Shown one piece after another: positions 38,806-50,554 of a stretch of 64,000 nucleotides of DNA (positions are counted from its first letter, which is position 1; each line of letters begins with the position of its first letter). Location: NCBI RefSeq assembly GCF_964340395.1, contig NC_135557.1, positions 18,354,625-18,418,624 of the forward strand, read 5' to 3'. Below the pieces are notes generated by a model. It was not told the origin of the DNA. It saw only the letters and a program-made list of their open reading frames with translations, and did not search any database. A program made the translations under genes and the position numbers. This stretch comes from Glandiceps talaboti (Eukaryota; Hemichordata; Enteropneusta; Spengelidae).

Positions 38806-39794
38806 CATGTTGTACGATTTAACTTATAAATAAATGCAAATATTAATAGTACACAGTACTATATTGTTTTCAATATCACTGCCATATATATATAAATATA
38901 ACAGTATCAATCAAGATACACATGAGCCGTTACACAGCATTTCAGATACCATATGTATATATACATATATTTGATATCTGAATATTTGTCTGAGCAGTAA
39001 AATCTAGTCGCGTTTCAAGGTTGTTTTCATTGTAAAACAACCAGACTAAATGACAGAATATTGATAAACTGATAATGTAATCATTAATTATCGAAATATC
39101 GAACATAACACTATACTAAAATATTTGTTTTATGATATCTCTGCTAAGTTGAACTAACAACATCTATATCTCTTTCCTGTTTGGTGTTACAGAGCTAGAG
39201 AAAGGTTACAGAACTTGTTATAATTTTTGTACTTTCTCAACACAGAGTTGAGTTATTGTTTTACTATATATATACGAGTAATGATCAAGTAAAAAATAAC
39301 TCCAAACAGCCGGAATTGAAATAGAATAGATCTATACTAGATCTAGAGCCAGAAAGGGACAAACTGAGAGAGAGGCAGGCAGAGATAGAGAGATATGAGT
39401 TATGAAGAGACAAACCGACCGAATAACAGAGTGACGGACAAGGAGGCAAGCAGGCAGACTGACAGACAAACAGTTTTGCAAGTAACACAGGCAGACTGGA
39501 AAAAAAATTTGGAATGACAGACACAGTCAGTCTGTCAGCCAGACAGACAGGTAGGCAGACCGATACACATGGTGATGGACAATCAGTTGTGCATTTAACA
39601 CACTGGCAGACTGAGAAATAGACAGATAGACAGACAGACAGAGAGATAGGCGACAGACAGGCAAGGTAATCTTAATGTTAATCTTTATTTCTTATGAAGT
39701 GCATTATATTAAGAAGAATAGCAATCACAACATGGTGACAACTGACAGGAATTAAAAACAAACTTCAAAAAGACAGAATTCGAAAACATAAAAG

Positions 39795-40270
39795 AAGATA
39801 TATATATATATATATATATATATCTTCTTTATTACCTACTTATTAAATTTTACATTTGTAGACAAAATAAAATAATACATGTTTTGAAGTAGGTAAAAGG
39901 AGACCCGAAAAATAGCTACTTGCTAATCAAGTATGTCTCCTCAGACACTGTAAATAACATTTATAAATAAATACATGACAAAATGTAAAGAGGGCAGTGA
40001 AAAAAAATATCTATGAAAATATATATATTGTACATCAGCATGAGTTGCAGTATATTCACATCAGGTGAAGAAAATCTTTTAGTGAGTTACGAAAAACATT
40101 CCTTGATGATTTGGACCTAACATCAAGAGGTAAGTTGTTCCAGTGTATAGCTCCTGTGTATGACATTGCAAATTTACCTATTTCAGTGTTTGTCCTTGGG
40201 ATTGAAATATTGCCCTTAATTTTGTGACTATTATAATAATGAGTGGGAAATGAACAATATTGTGTGTAAT
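39795..40270 (-). mobile_element. Non-LTR retrotransposon (LINE) 3' fragment
   Basis: Present in the second sialyltransferase segment but absent from the equivalent place in the first (about 12,150-12,200). On the minus strand a frame of about 70 residues ending at 40056 contains ISIPRTNTEIGKF, SYTGAIHWNNLPLDV and NVFRNSLKDFL. This is the usual C-terminal pattern after the reverse transcriptase of many LINEs (a conserved G-A-x-x-W-N-x-L-P motif). A 3' untranslated region follows, ending in a TA-repeat at 39,800-39,823. It is a 5'-truncated copy, as is usual. Confidence 0.75.
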
Positions 40271-41044
40271 AGAAAGGTAATCACTCAGTACTCTTAGCTC
40301 TAGTATTTTCACGAGGACAGAATCCCAGACAGCTGAAATCCCAGACCAGTTTGTATTCCAATGTTTCGAGAAGTACTAGTTAGCAGTCTATAGTCGTTGC
40401 AACAATAACGGTACAAGTTTAGTGGCCTAACGAAACAGCGCCCTCTTGTCAATAAAGACTAGTTATCCTTTGATAGTTTGTTTATGCTCTGCTTAAGTTC
40501 ACCACACGGGTGGTATCATTTGGAACTCTTTGCGAGACCACTTGTAATTGTTACAACATTTACGGATCAAAATAAGCAATAAAACACCTGTTTTATAGAT
40601 AATTTTTAACTGCAAAGAAATTGTATTAGATGGACAATGTATATTCGTGACTTTATCTGAATAAAGCAAACACTTACAAACTAAGTAGTCATGCATGCAT
40701 ATTCAGTTTTCATCTAATCCACTCAAAGAACAATAGATGTGAAAAAGTAGTTTCAATTTGGTGTTGCTTGGCAACCGAGCGTACTCTATATGATAAGAAA
40801 TCTCCAGACCAACCTTTATGAAATAAAACAAACTTTACTTTCTGGAATGCTGTTGTCCTTTAATGTAGATTATGATGTAATGATTGTAATATAGAAAACA
40901 TTAAGTTACTGGCCAACTCTAAACTTTTGAAATACTCTTTTCCAATATCATATTCCCCATTTGCATACTGAGCTATAATAAACTGATGACGTGATAATAT
41001 ATCTCCTGTGTCTAATTACAATAAGATTGGATGCATGTACTCAT

Positions 41045-42748
41045 TTAATTGTTCTCGCATTTAAATCTAGAATATCCTTGCAATGTTACTTTTGTCTTGT
41101 CACGAGAGCCTTCTATATTGCGTGTGTTCATTTTTAGAATTAAATTTCTTTCAGTTGTAAATGGATGAGTGTTAAATAAATTCCATCCACAGAAAAAACA
41201 ACAGTCTTCGTAATAATAGCAGTATCTGTCTTTGTCATTTGATGGGATATAACCATATACATCGACCTCGTCACAGATATGCAGTAATAGATGAATACCT
41301 GGTGGAAAGACGGTTTTAAAATGCATTATTCAATTTATACTTTTTTTTGTTTAAAATACAATGTGCCTCTTTAAGGTGTCATATTACACACACACTGTCA
41401 TAGCAAGAACATGATGAAAACATAATGAATACATGTAAACTTCTAAAAGCTTATTTAGCGATACATTCTGTTAAAAAATACCAACAATAAAGTTCTAGTC
41501 TTGAAAATCATGACATTCCAACATTAATACTCATTACTAAGTTTTTATTGTATTACTTTTCATATGGTTCAAACATGAAAATACACACACACACACACAT
41601 ACATACATACACACATACATACATACATACATCAAATCAGAATTGACAACATTAATGTCGCTGTTGACATAATGTGTCATGTTATACACTTTGTCTCTCA
41701 CCTAAAAATCCAGATGTTGATGGAAAGTTATCCAGTTCTTCTACATTAAATTCTTGGATAACATCCCATAGTTTCCAAAGGGATTCCAGACGTATCAAAT
41801 ACAATGGTGACTCAGGATGCTTGTAGTGCCATCTAGCATAACCGCAAAAGAAGTTTTGACCATCTTTGTACCACTAGGGTAAAGATAGGAAAGGGAAGAT
41901 AAAAAAAAAACCCCAGAACATTCGAAAACGTCACTCCTTCATATAATATACAACGAATAACACTTAATTAAAGCACTTTCTCTATATGTTACACTCCTTC
42001 ATAACATTCATATCAATGTAGTAGTTTACTGTTTCAATTGGTTTATTTACAAGCCTAGTATGTGCCCTTTCTAATGTGGTCAATTTGCAAATGAAAAAGT
42101 ATACTTTTACACTTGATGTAAATGCTATAAACAATTGTGGTACAGACAGAAAACGTGGTACTTTGGTATTATGCGTTAGATATAAAAACAGCATATCCGA
42201 ATACAAGATAGACAAACACAGGGCATATCAATGACAAGAAATAACAGGTAAAAGAGTGAAAAGTGGGGATAGAAATATTGAAAAGAGACTTGTAGTGGGC
42301 ATGTATTATTTTTTTTATTCATAATACCATAAACTAAAAAGTCATTACGAATGACATAGTCCCTACTATGATTGGGTTTTAAGGAACTGGCAGTTTATGT
42401 TGTCATTTTCTTGATATCACTACTCTGATCATGCAACAACATTTGTGAAACTAAATCAAACAGACTTAGGTATGTTGTGTCTGCTCATTGGACATGGAAC
42501 ATGCCTACTAATGTTGTGTCTCCTCGTTGGACATGGGGCATGCCTACTCTTCAAGATGACGTAGCCTCCCCCCCCCCACTCCCAGGGGACCTGTTCAAGC
42601 ATTTCTGAGTTATGGCTTTGGACAGGGAAAATTCGCAAACAAAATGGCTGCTAGGCAGCCATATTGGATTGTATCATGAAACAAATTGAGGTGCATATGG
42701 ATGTCATAGTATGTTGCCCCATACCAAGTTTGAAAAAAGGCTTTGATC

Positions 42749-42782
<34 letters not shown>

Positions 42783-42886
42783 AGTGACTATGAAAGTGAA
42801 GTCAGTGAGGAAAACCCTACCCTCTCCTTGATAAAGAAGCTTTCAGAAGAAAAGAGGTCACTTGAAAACAATGCAGTTGAAAAGGT

Positions 42887-42933
<47 letters not shown>

Positions 42934-45900
42934 CTCTCTCATTGATATGCAAATAACATAATTACATTTTATCCTTTTACAGAAAAGAAGCTGAAAATAT
43001 TAAGTCTAGCCTGCCTGCCAAAAGAAGCTGGATTTGTTGTTCATAATATTGACAAAACCCTTAACAAAATCAATGCCTGTCGTTATACCACAGCAGGTCT
43101 TTTATCGGCTATCACGTCGACAAATGCTCCAAGGTGTCTAATAGTACTCATCATCTTCACTTTCTACTAATAGTTTTTGTTTGGAATTTATAGATGTTTG
43201 TAAATTCATACTAATGTTGATGTTGTTGTTGTTGTTGTTGCTGTTGGTGTTTTTGTTATTGTTAAAAGCGACAGTGTGGTATGCTGTTCCTACACAATGT
43301 CATGCATCATGGTTCATGTATTTCTGTTTTATTGTGTATTTTTCATTGTTTTATTTTGCACTTTTTAGGTAAATAGTAACATTCAACTTGTCAGCCGAGT
43401 AGTAACTATTTCCATTTACACTCATTATATTAATGTTGTTTTCTTATGTTGCTATAGACTGAAAATATCAAGCTTATTGTAGACAGTATAGTACACTGTA
43501 CTAAAGCTGTGTGTGAAGATATGGAAAGTGATGCTGAGAGAATTAGAGAGAAGTACCTGCCTTTATTCAATCTGTTTGGGGCATGTCACAGGGTATACTC
43601 AGTTAGTAGGAGACTGACAGACGAGGAAATAATGTTGGGTTCTTATATAGCGCTTTCCCACTCTGTGCTCAAAGCGCTTTACAATTATTACCCCTGGCTC
43701 GGATCAGAACAGCACAACGGCCCTTTAGTCTTCCTCAACTCCCCGGGGAGCATACAATCCATTGCAGCCATTTAAGCGCATAGGATTAAAGCCTTCACAT
43801 TGCAACCTACATCCTACCAGGTCCCCAGTTATACAGCTGGGTTGACTGAGGCACAGTCGTGGTTCAAATCTTGCCCAAGGACTTTAGCCACTCAGAAACA
43901 AACAGCAGGCAGCGACGGGGCTCGAACCTGCAACCTGTAGGTTCCAAGCCGGTCACGCTAACCATTCACCCATCATGACTCAAAAAAAAACAACACTTGG
44001 TGATTATTCACAGCAATACTATGACTAATCTGTTTTGTTTTGTTTTGTTTCTGAGTTGTTACAGCATTATTTATTCTGGAGTTACTTTTCAAATTTGTTG
44101 GTTACTAGAAATATTTGTTTACTTAATTTTACATGTTTATCTTGTTTGTTTTAATTGTTCCATTCTTTTCCAGTTAAACTAAACAAGTTGTTGTCATTGA
44201 AATACATGAAGTAAGTAAACTGACCTTTGTTCATACATTAACTATTTTGTTTTGTTGGTTGCTAGAAAACACACAGATACTAATCATTGGACACATTATT
44301 TAGCATGATATTGGAGTTTGAGTTTTTACATTGCTAATAACAATAAGTTACATGTAGTTTCAACACTCCAAACATACATTTTATGTTACATGTAGCTCAC
44401 AGGTTTTTTTTTTTTGTGTGTGTGTGTGTGTTTTCTTAACAGGTATAAACATAGTTGGTCTGTTGGAGTACTATAGAGAAAATTTCCCAACACAAACTGT
44501 GTTTCCAAAACTCCACATACTGGAAAGTCATGTCATGAACCAGATCAAAGTAACCAGAATGGGGTTGGGTTTTTTTTGGGGGGGAAAGTGGGTTGGAAGT
44601 GATACATCACACCATAAATGTCTGTCAATGAAATTTTTTACCTCAATTCCAAATGTTCTGAAAAAGTACAAATGTGTCCTGGAGGAGCATCATATAAAAA
44701 ACTCATCCAAAAAATGTTGCAGCAGTCAAACGAAATAAATCCTGTAAATAAATGTAGATTGGGCACTTTGCTACAAGTCTGTCTGTCTCGTAAAAGATCA
44801 TGGTAGTTGTAAAAATGTATAAATATTTGTAAATTATGTACACCACAATATACTTGATTGTAATTTGTAATAAAGCAAATAATTTAAAACAAATATCAAG
44901 GTCTTTTTTGGATTTGTGGGAGTCTCAATTATCAATGTGGAATGTTTGTATCCAGTTTTTGTGTAACACAGTATATGAATGTCAGCATCACTGTTAATAA
45001 TTTTCACCAAATAAGCCATGAAATAAAGGGTCCTGTCCCAAAAACTTGATAATTAAGTGAATCAGTTCTAAATTTAGAATAGTTGATCTATTGTATTCAA
45101 GTGAGTGCATACACTTTGAATAAAACTAGTGTTCAACGCAATTTGGTCGACGAAAAAAAAAATGCCTGTTAATCTATATATAATCACCCTTTGCCCCCCT
45201 ACAGCCATAATGGATTAGTCCTAAATGTACTTTTAGTATTTTACCAAGTTTAGAGTTTTACATATGACAAAACTTTAAGAAAAACAATGCTGTATGTGTG
45301 AGAAAATTAAACATTGTAGGGCGCCCCTGTAGCGGCAGGTTAGTGCACTACATTCTTTTGTTGTTGTTGTTTTCCTCCCGCCTAATTTCTCTCATAGAAC
45401 TACTGTGTTGTAGCTGTATACATGATATGGTACAATAAATTAAATGAAATAGATTGTTGGCTCAGCACCCAGTAATCAGCGCCCTCAACGGCAGTCATGA
45501 TTTCAACATGTTACTACACTCTATTTACAGATAAGATGGACCACTGATTGATATGTACAATGTCTAGGTGTCAGTATAACTATATCCAGTTGACATATTG
45601 TGGTTGTCTGGTCTAAAATGACACAACTGTTGCAAGCCAGTGCATGCAGTTTTAAAATATCGACAGAATCAAAACCAAGCTTTTCCTCTCAATTTCAACT
45701 TGTCACTCAACCACCTACAGATAATGTTGACCCCCAGTCAACAGATACGGTGTCGTTTTATTAGCACTATACAAATTTTCTGGGAATTTATATTCAGTTA
45801 CTTGATGAAAGAATGTCCCAGTTGCAGCTAGTGCAGGCTTAATTACAAATGTTTCTTGAGTATTACATTGGTTCAAAAAGCAAGTCAGTAGTTACATGTA

Positions 45901-47187
45901 CACATTTGTATGTCATTTAATTGGTAGATAATAAAATCACTACATGTTTTTTTCATAATACCTTATACATGTTCCCGTTATAAGGTCCCTCTCTCCACGT
46001 CAATATCATCTCAGAACCTTTTAATTCCTCCAGCATCTTAAATCTGTAAGATCTTATCACTTTGCTATTAGTTATACGTATGGTTGTCTTACTGCCAACA
46101 TCGTTCTCGAAACCTTTAATTGGTGCTACATTGAAACGAAGGACTGCGTCATGAGAATCTATCAAAAAAACAGTAGAAATGCTAGTTGTCATGGTGACTC
46201 ATGCAAAGGATAATTGTGTATTACGTCATCACTTTAGCTCTTTCAACTAGTATTATTACAGCCTAAAGCATCTTGCCCCCACATCTGAATACACACACAC
46301 ACACACAGATATATAATATATATATATATACATATACACACACACACACACACACACATGTATATGGAGATAGATAGATGGCTAGATGGGTGGATGGCTA
46401 AATGATGGATGGATGGATGGATGGATATATTGATGTATTTACGACGGACGGACGGACCAACAGACAGGCAGGCAGGCAGGCAGACAGGTAGGCAGATAGG
46501 CAGGCAGGCAGATAGGCATGCAGGCATGCGGGCAGGCAGACAGACAGACATATACCTACCTATCTCTCGTCCAAAATGCGAATCACGTAAAGCCCCTGAA
46601 CTCGTTACTACAGCACATGTTTTATATAGCGTGGCTGTTCTTTTTGAAATATATGATTCCTTTGGAATGTACTTTCCATATCTAAGTTCATGGAACGGAG
46701 ATTCGTCTGGTTGTACAAATTGAATTGGTGCAGATTGTTTCAGTCTACATGCTACTTCATTTAAAGATGCGTTTACTTTTCCTCTAAGACGTTTCTTAAA
46801 TTTTGGCGGCTTTTCCTCAAGTGGGTTGAACATTGAATTATGATCAATAAGGGCCTTTTCCAACCATGGTGTCTCTTTGGGTAGGAAGCTAAGACGGTCA
46901 CCCAAGGTAATTTTTCCAACGGACTTTTCTTCAGTAGGGTACTGGTCACGTTTGAGTTCTTCATAGTCAGCCAATGACAGTCGGATGCCGTCAGCTTTGT
47001 CACGCGACGGAAACAAAAGTACGGTAGAATCGCTGAACTCTTCAACATCAGCTTCACATCGATGAGTATGTGCAAAATATGGAATTGTGGGAAGATCAAT
47101 AAAATAAGCTATAAGGAAATAACCCGCAGCTAGGAAAATTAGGATGATAAATTTTTGGAGGCAAGCTTGTTTTCGTGTTTTTGTCAT
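41045..47187 (-). CDS. ST6Gal-type beta-galactoside alpha-2,6-sialyltransferase (paralogue B)
   Basis: Coding exons 47187-46560, 46158-45962, 41873-41702 and 41298-41045 have the same phases and sites as paralogue A and give 416 residues. It differs from A by a two-residue deletion after the anchor and scattered substitutions. The L motif ([13 protein letters not shown]...[10 protein letters not shown]), S motif ([16 protein letters not shown]), CYYYE and the VS His/Glu (HPFTTE) are intact, so it should be active. Unlike A there is no stop just upstream and an ATG at 47277 would add 30 residues, but MTKTRKQ at 47187 is preferred by homology. The upstream exon starts at 47254. Intron 2 is about 4.1 kb against 1.5 kb in A because it has taken in a transposon relative, including a SINE. 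Confidence 0.9.
42889..42942. repeat. (CT)n microsatellite
   Basis: CT dinucleotides directly after the donor of the acidic exon of the degenerate transposon gene, with one CGCT interruption. Confidence 0.93.
43634..43981 (-). mobile_element. tRNA-derived SINE interrupting the transposase-like exon
   Basis: On the minus strand the 5' end carries RNA polymerase III promoter boxes: A box TGGTTAGCGTG (about 43,953-43,964) and B box GGTTCGAGCCC (43918-43928), spaced as in a tRNA. The 3' end has the tail GTAAAGCGCTTTGAGCAC and GGGAAAGCGCTATATAAGA that is common in invertebrate SINEs. It cuts the frame right after RRLTDEEI. The body has no tRNA cloverleaf beyond the head. A target-site duplication is not clear. 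Confidence 0.75.
45100..45400. other. Remainder of the insertion in sialyltransferase B intron 2
   Basis: Similarity to the intron of paralogue A stops near 42,336 and resumes near 45,405. The stretch after the degenerate transposon gene contains no recognisable coding sequence or terminal repeat. Confidence 0.4.
46290..46552. repeat. CA, TA, GGAT and GGCA simple repeats in intron 1 of sialyltransferase B
   Basis: CA at 46,291-46,308 and 46,336-46,358, TA at 46,311-46,330, GGAT at 46,404-46,428 and a GGCA/GACA array at 46,463-46,550 that runs up to the exon 1 donor. The long read-through frame past the exon is simply the repeat. Confidence 0.88.
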
Positions 47188-47399
47188 GACAACTGTCTTT
47201 TGATGGTGATTGGTGGATGTTGCAGATCTCGAGCGAGTCTGTAAATCTGTGGATCTGAAAAATAGCGCCAATGGCATTGTAGCACAACTGTATAGTTGTT
47301 AAAAATGTTTAACCGATATGCTGATCCATACTAGGTATAGATGTTCATTTGCTGAATGATTATCCATACATTCATTTGTCTACTTATCCCTGTTATCTT

Positions 47400-47830
47400 T
47401 GCAATATATGTGATTATTTGGTTGTTGCTATGGGCGTGATCTTGTTGCTTGGCAAATAACATACATTTAAAAAATGTTTATTTAATTGTCTATTCATCCC
47501 CATGGTTATCTTTGTGAAATACACCACTGTTTGGCTGTTGCCATGGGCATGGTTTTGTTGCTAGGCAAATTTACAGACATTTTTTGAATGTTCATTCAGC
47601 TATCTATTAATCTCTGTTATCTTTGTATATCTGATCATTTGGCTGTTGCTATGGGCATGGTCTTGTTGCTAGGCATATTTGCATACATTTTTGAATGCTT
47701 ATTCAATTGTCTTTTAATCCCAGTGCCATGGTTATCTTTGTGAAATAGCTCACCGTTTGGCTGTTGCTATGGGTGTGGCCTTGTTGCTCGGCACATTTGA
47801 AAACATATTTTGAATGCTTAGAGACCCCTA
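47400..47830. repeat. Tandem repeat, about 110-118 bp, GTTGCTATGGGC family
   Basis: Four diverged units, each with TTTGGCTGTTGCTATGGGCA, TTGTTGCTAGGCA and TTTTTGAATG followed by TATCTTTG; the GTTGCTATGGG cores are near 47,424, 47,535, 47,646 and 47,762. No coding potential. Confidence 0.8.
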
Positions 47831-47934
47831 AGAATGTTCCAACCAACGTTCAGACCCATCTACCCAATAGGTTTTGAGTAAATTTTTTGACCAAAAATTA
47901 CATTTTTCGACCCAAATCACACACCGGTAGTATG

Positions 47935-48446
47935 ATCATTTTGATTTGAACAATTTCCCAACTAGACACCCAAGGTAATACACCTGCCAAACACAGTATG
48001 ATCATGGAGGTCTTGATATGACATTTTCCCCATAAAATGTGTGACTTCTTATTCTTTGTACAAACTGTTTTTTTGAATGCCTAAGGATTGTGCATTTATA
48101 TGACCCTGTTTTAATCATAGTGTCTAAGATTTAATTCAGCTGTGCTAAAAACAGGCCTAGGTTGCCAAGCAACCTTAAACACATGTTAATCTTTACGCCA
48201 TTGACACAAATATGTGAAGTAGCCCATAAAAGATTTAATGAATTCATTGCATCAATAAAACAAGAAAATTTCATTTCTAGGCTGAAGTCAAAGCATTTTG
48301 TAATACAACAAAGCACATTTTGAAATGTAAAATGCACATTTCTGATGTGATCATTTTCATTTGAACAATTTCCCAACTAGACACCCAAGGTAATGGACCC
48401 ACCAAATATCATGGCAATCGGTTCAGCGGTTTTTGACTTTAGGTTG

Positions 48447-48527
<81 letters not shown>

Positions 48528-48533
48528 GCCGGG
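47935..48533. repeat. Direct repeat pair and (CA)n(GACA)n tail
   Basis: ATTTGAACAATTTCCCAACT followed by AGACACCCAAGGTAAT occurs at about 47,942 and 48,358, about 416 bases apart. The second is followed by CCACCAAATATCATGGCAAT and CGGTTCAGCGG, then CA units (48,454-48,480) and GACA units (48,484-48,528). This looks like the end of a dispersed repeat with a simple-repeat tail. Confidence 0.65.
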
Positions 48534-49616
48534 CGTTAAGACTATAAATAACAGGTAACCGTTTTGAGGTCACGTAGTAGAAGAGTTAGACTCTCTCACC
48601 AGTCATCGCAAGCATCTCTTTTAGCTGTCTACCGCATAACTGTACTAGAATATCGTTGTACTGTGGGCCCTCATCGACTACATAGGGCTATTTGATGATG
48701 TGTTACTGCAATGTTCCGTGTAACACATCGACAGATGATTAGCCCCATGTATTGTCAATGACTCGAATGAGGGTGCACAGTACAAGGATATTCAACTAAT
48801 ATCATGCAGAGATACTATGTTTTGTAGTGTTCAATCTGGGGTTGAATTTATTTTTTTTCTCACCTTCACTACGTAGCGGATGGTAGCGAAGGTAGCCAAA
48901 TAAAATGATTGTCAAATTACCAAAACATAGCCCGAGATATTAATGTTCCATAGATGTTGTAGGAACTACTTTTTTATACATGAATTAAATGGAGTATCAT
49001 GTATATATCATCTGTACTATTCATATACGTTTTTCCCCAAATCATACAGATTGATTCAAGTGCCTGTGGGGATTGGGGTGGCTCTATTTATTTTTCTGTT
49101 TCTTATCTACCGACCGAACCTAATTTGGAAAAAAACTACTTTTTTTTTATTTCCAACCGACCCCCTGAGGTCAATACAGCAAGATTGTAAGGTTTGAACG
49201 AACATCAAACATTCCTCATGGCGTCTACCCCCCCCCCCCCCCCCCCCCCTTTGTTATGCCAGAGCAACATGTGTCTTTCATGGCTGAAGTCGTTGAGGTT
49301 TGAGGGACAGGGCTCGAAATCAATGCCGCGCAATACATTTTGCTGATGTAATATAGCTCAGAATATTTCTATCATTTTAAAAGGCAAATATTGCATTCCT
49401 ACAAAACCCCCCAATTTTTTTACCAGTCTTTAGCTATAAATCAGTTGTATCATCGGGGAAATGACCGACTCCATAATGGTAATGCGTTTCACGACCTATG
49501 ACATGTTCTTTGTTCATTGCTCATGTGCAATAAATGAAATTATCACAGCTTCAAGTAGCATAGGCTTATGATGTTTGTTACAACTTACAAGCTTCAATTG
49601 TGTCATAAACATAATT
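48534..49616. repeat. Dispersed repeat block X, copy 2
   Basis: Begins GTTAAGACTATAAATA as at 19,117, includes the hairpin (48648-48792), the TAGCGAAGGTAGCC motif, AAATCATACAGATTGATTC and then the right part shared with 22,840-23,420. Unlike the first copy it is not interrupted by the AGCTATTAGCC satellite. It also contains a run of about 23 C near 49,228. Confidence 0.8.
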
Positions 49617-49912
49617 TTCCAGTGAAGGCAATGAAATGTGGTAGCGGTAGGTAGCGAATTTTATTTCTTCAGCAAAAGCAAGTTGAAATAGGGTAGCGAA
49701 GGTAGTGGTCGGTGGGTAACAGAGCATGGAGGGTAGCGATTTTTTTCAAGCAAAATCACTGAAATGGTGATTTTATAAACTGATAACCAAACAAATGCGA
49801 AACAAATAAACTGCACTTTCATAGACCACTCAACATGTGACACTGTGCGTCATACCCATATCAGCAGTGATGTCACTAACGTATTTACTTGCAACAAATG
49901 GCAATAATACAT
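49617..49912. repeat. Dispersed repeat block Y, copy 2, left piece
   Basis: Matches 22,100-22,372, ending at GCAATAATACAT where the large transposon begins. The continuation is at 60,838 and, after a second insertion, at 62,139. Confidence 0.85.
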
Positions 49913-50195
49913 TACCTCTGGATTTATACGCTACTGGGTTTTGACACGTCTTCTCCCACTCCGCTATGGTTCTTCCCTATTTTAAACAGCGAGACTGCAC
50001 TTTTCACAGATTTTGAGAATAAAAACCACCCATTCCTTTGCTGATGACAATAAAAAGTACAGAAAACTTTAGATCTTTAAATGCAAGCTACGTCTTGTCT
50101 ATTCTGTCATGTCTTGTCTAACGTTCGCTAGCCTCGTAATTAAATATGGTCGACTTGCGCATGCGCAAAACTTCTACTTCGCCTGAGGTCACCTG
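49913..50195 (+). repeat. Left terminal inverted repeat of the large transposon
   Basis: GATTTATACGCTACTGGGTT starting at 49921 matches the reverse complement of the right end, with the outermost bases TTACCTCTG against TTAGCTTTA. Similarity continues, with small indels, to CTTCTACTTCGCCTGA at about 50,187. It includes TTGCGCATGCGCAA (50155-50168), which fits the NRF-1 type palindrome. Confidence 0.9.
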
Positions 50196-50199
50196 AACA

Positions 50200-50516
50200 C
50201 TGAAGTAATTGCAGGGGAACCTTCCTAAAGTCAACATCTGTAAATAGTATTATTCAAAGGAAAACCCATATAAGTTCCCCATGGAAAACACCAACAATAC
50301 AAAAAAAGGAAAGTTGGTACACCATGCAAAAAGAAAAACACTTAATTTGAATGAAATAATTCATATGAAAATGATGTAATAACTTCAAAGTGTTGTCTTT
50401 TTGGGGAAAACATTCCAAATGTCATTATCATGAAAATATCAGAAGAGTATATTTAAAAAAAGAATTTCATTCATGAAATATGTGAGATGATGCTTGACAG
50501 TAATTATTGTATTCAG

Positions 50517-50554
<38 letters not shown>

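Larger units (their letters stand above)
42720..44745 (+). pseudogene. Degenerate RAG1-N-type transposon gene, C-terminal exons
   Basis: Lies in intron 2 of sialyltransferase B, on the opposite strand. Recognisable exons: an acidic one ending at 42884 ([17 protein letters not shown]...SLENNAVEK), one at 43458-43634 ([40 protein letters not shown]) and one at 44443-44745 ([30 protein letters not shown]). They match in order and intron position the exons at 55465-55292, 52673-52490 and 52185-51908 of the large transposon, at roughly 40-50% protein identity, so it is another subfamily. It is broken: a SINE interrupts the second exon and frameshifts follow GLGF. AATAAA signals near 44,734 and 44,870 could end a transcript. 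I found no inverted termini. Confidence 0.7.

Noticed and set aside
43900-43981. Possible tRNA gene on the minus strand
   Set aside because: A and B boxes are present, but no complete cloverleaf or anticodon arm can be drawn, and the sequence continues into a SINE body and tail.
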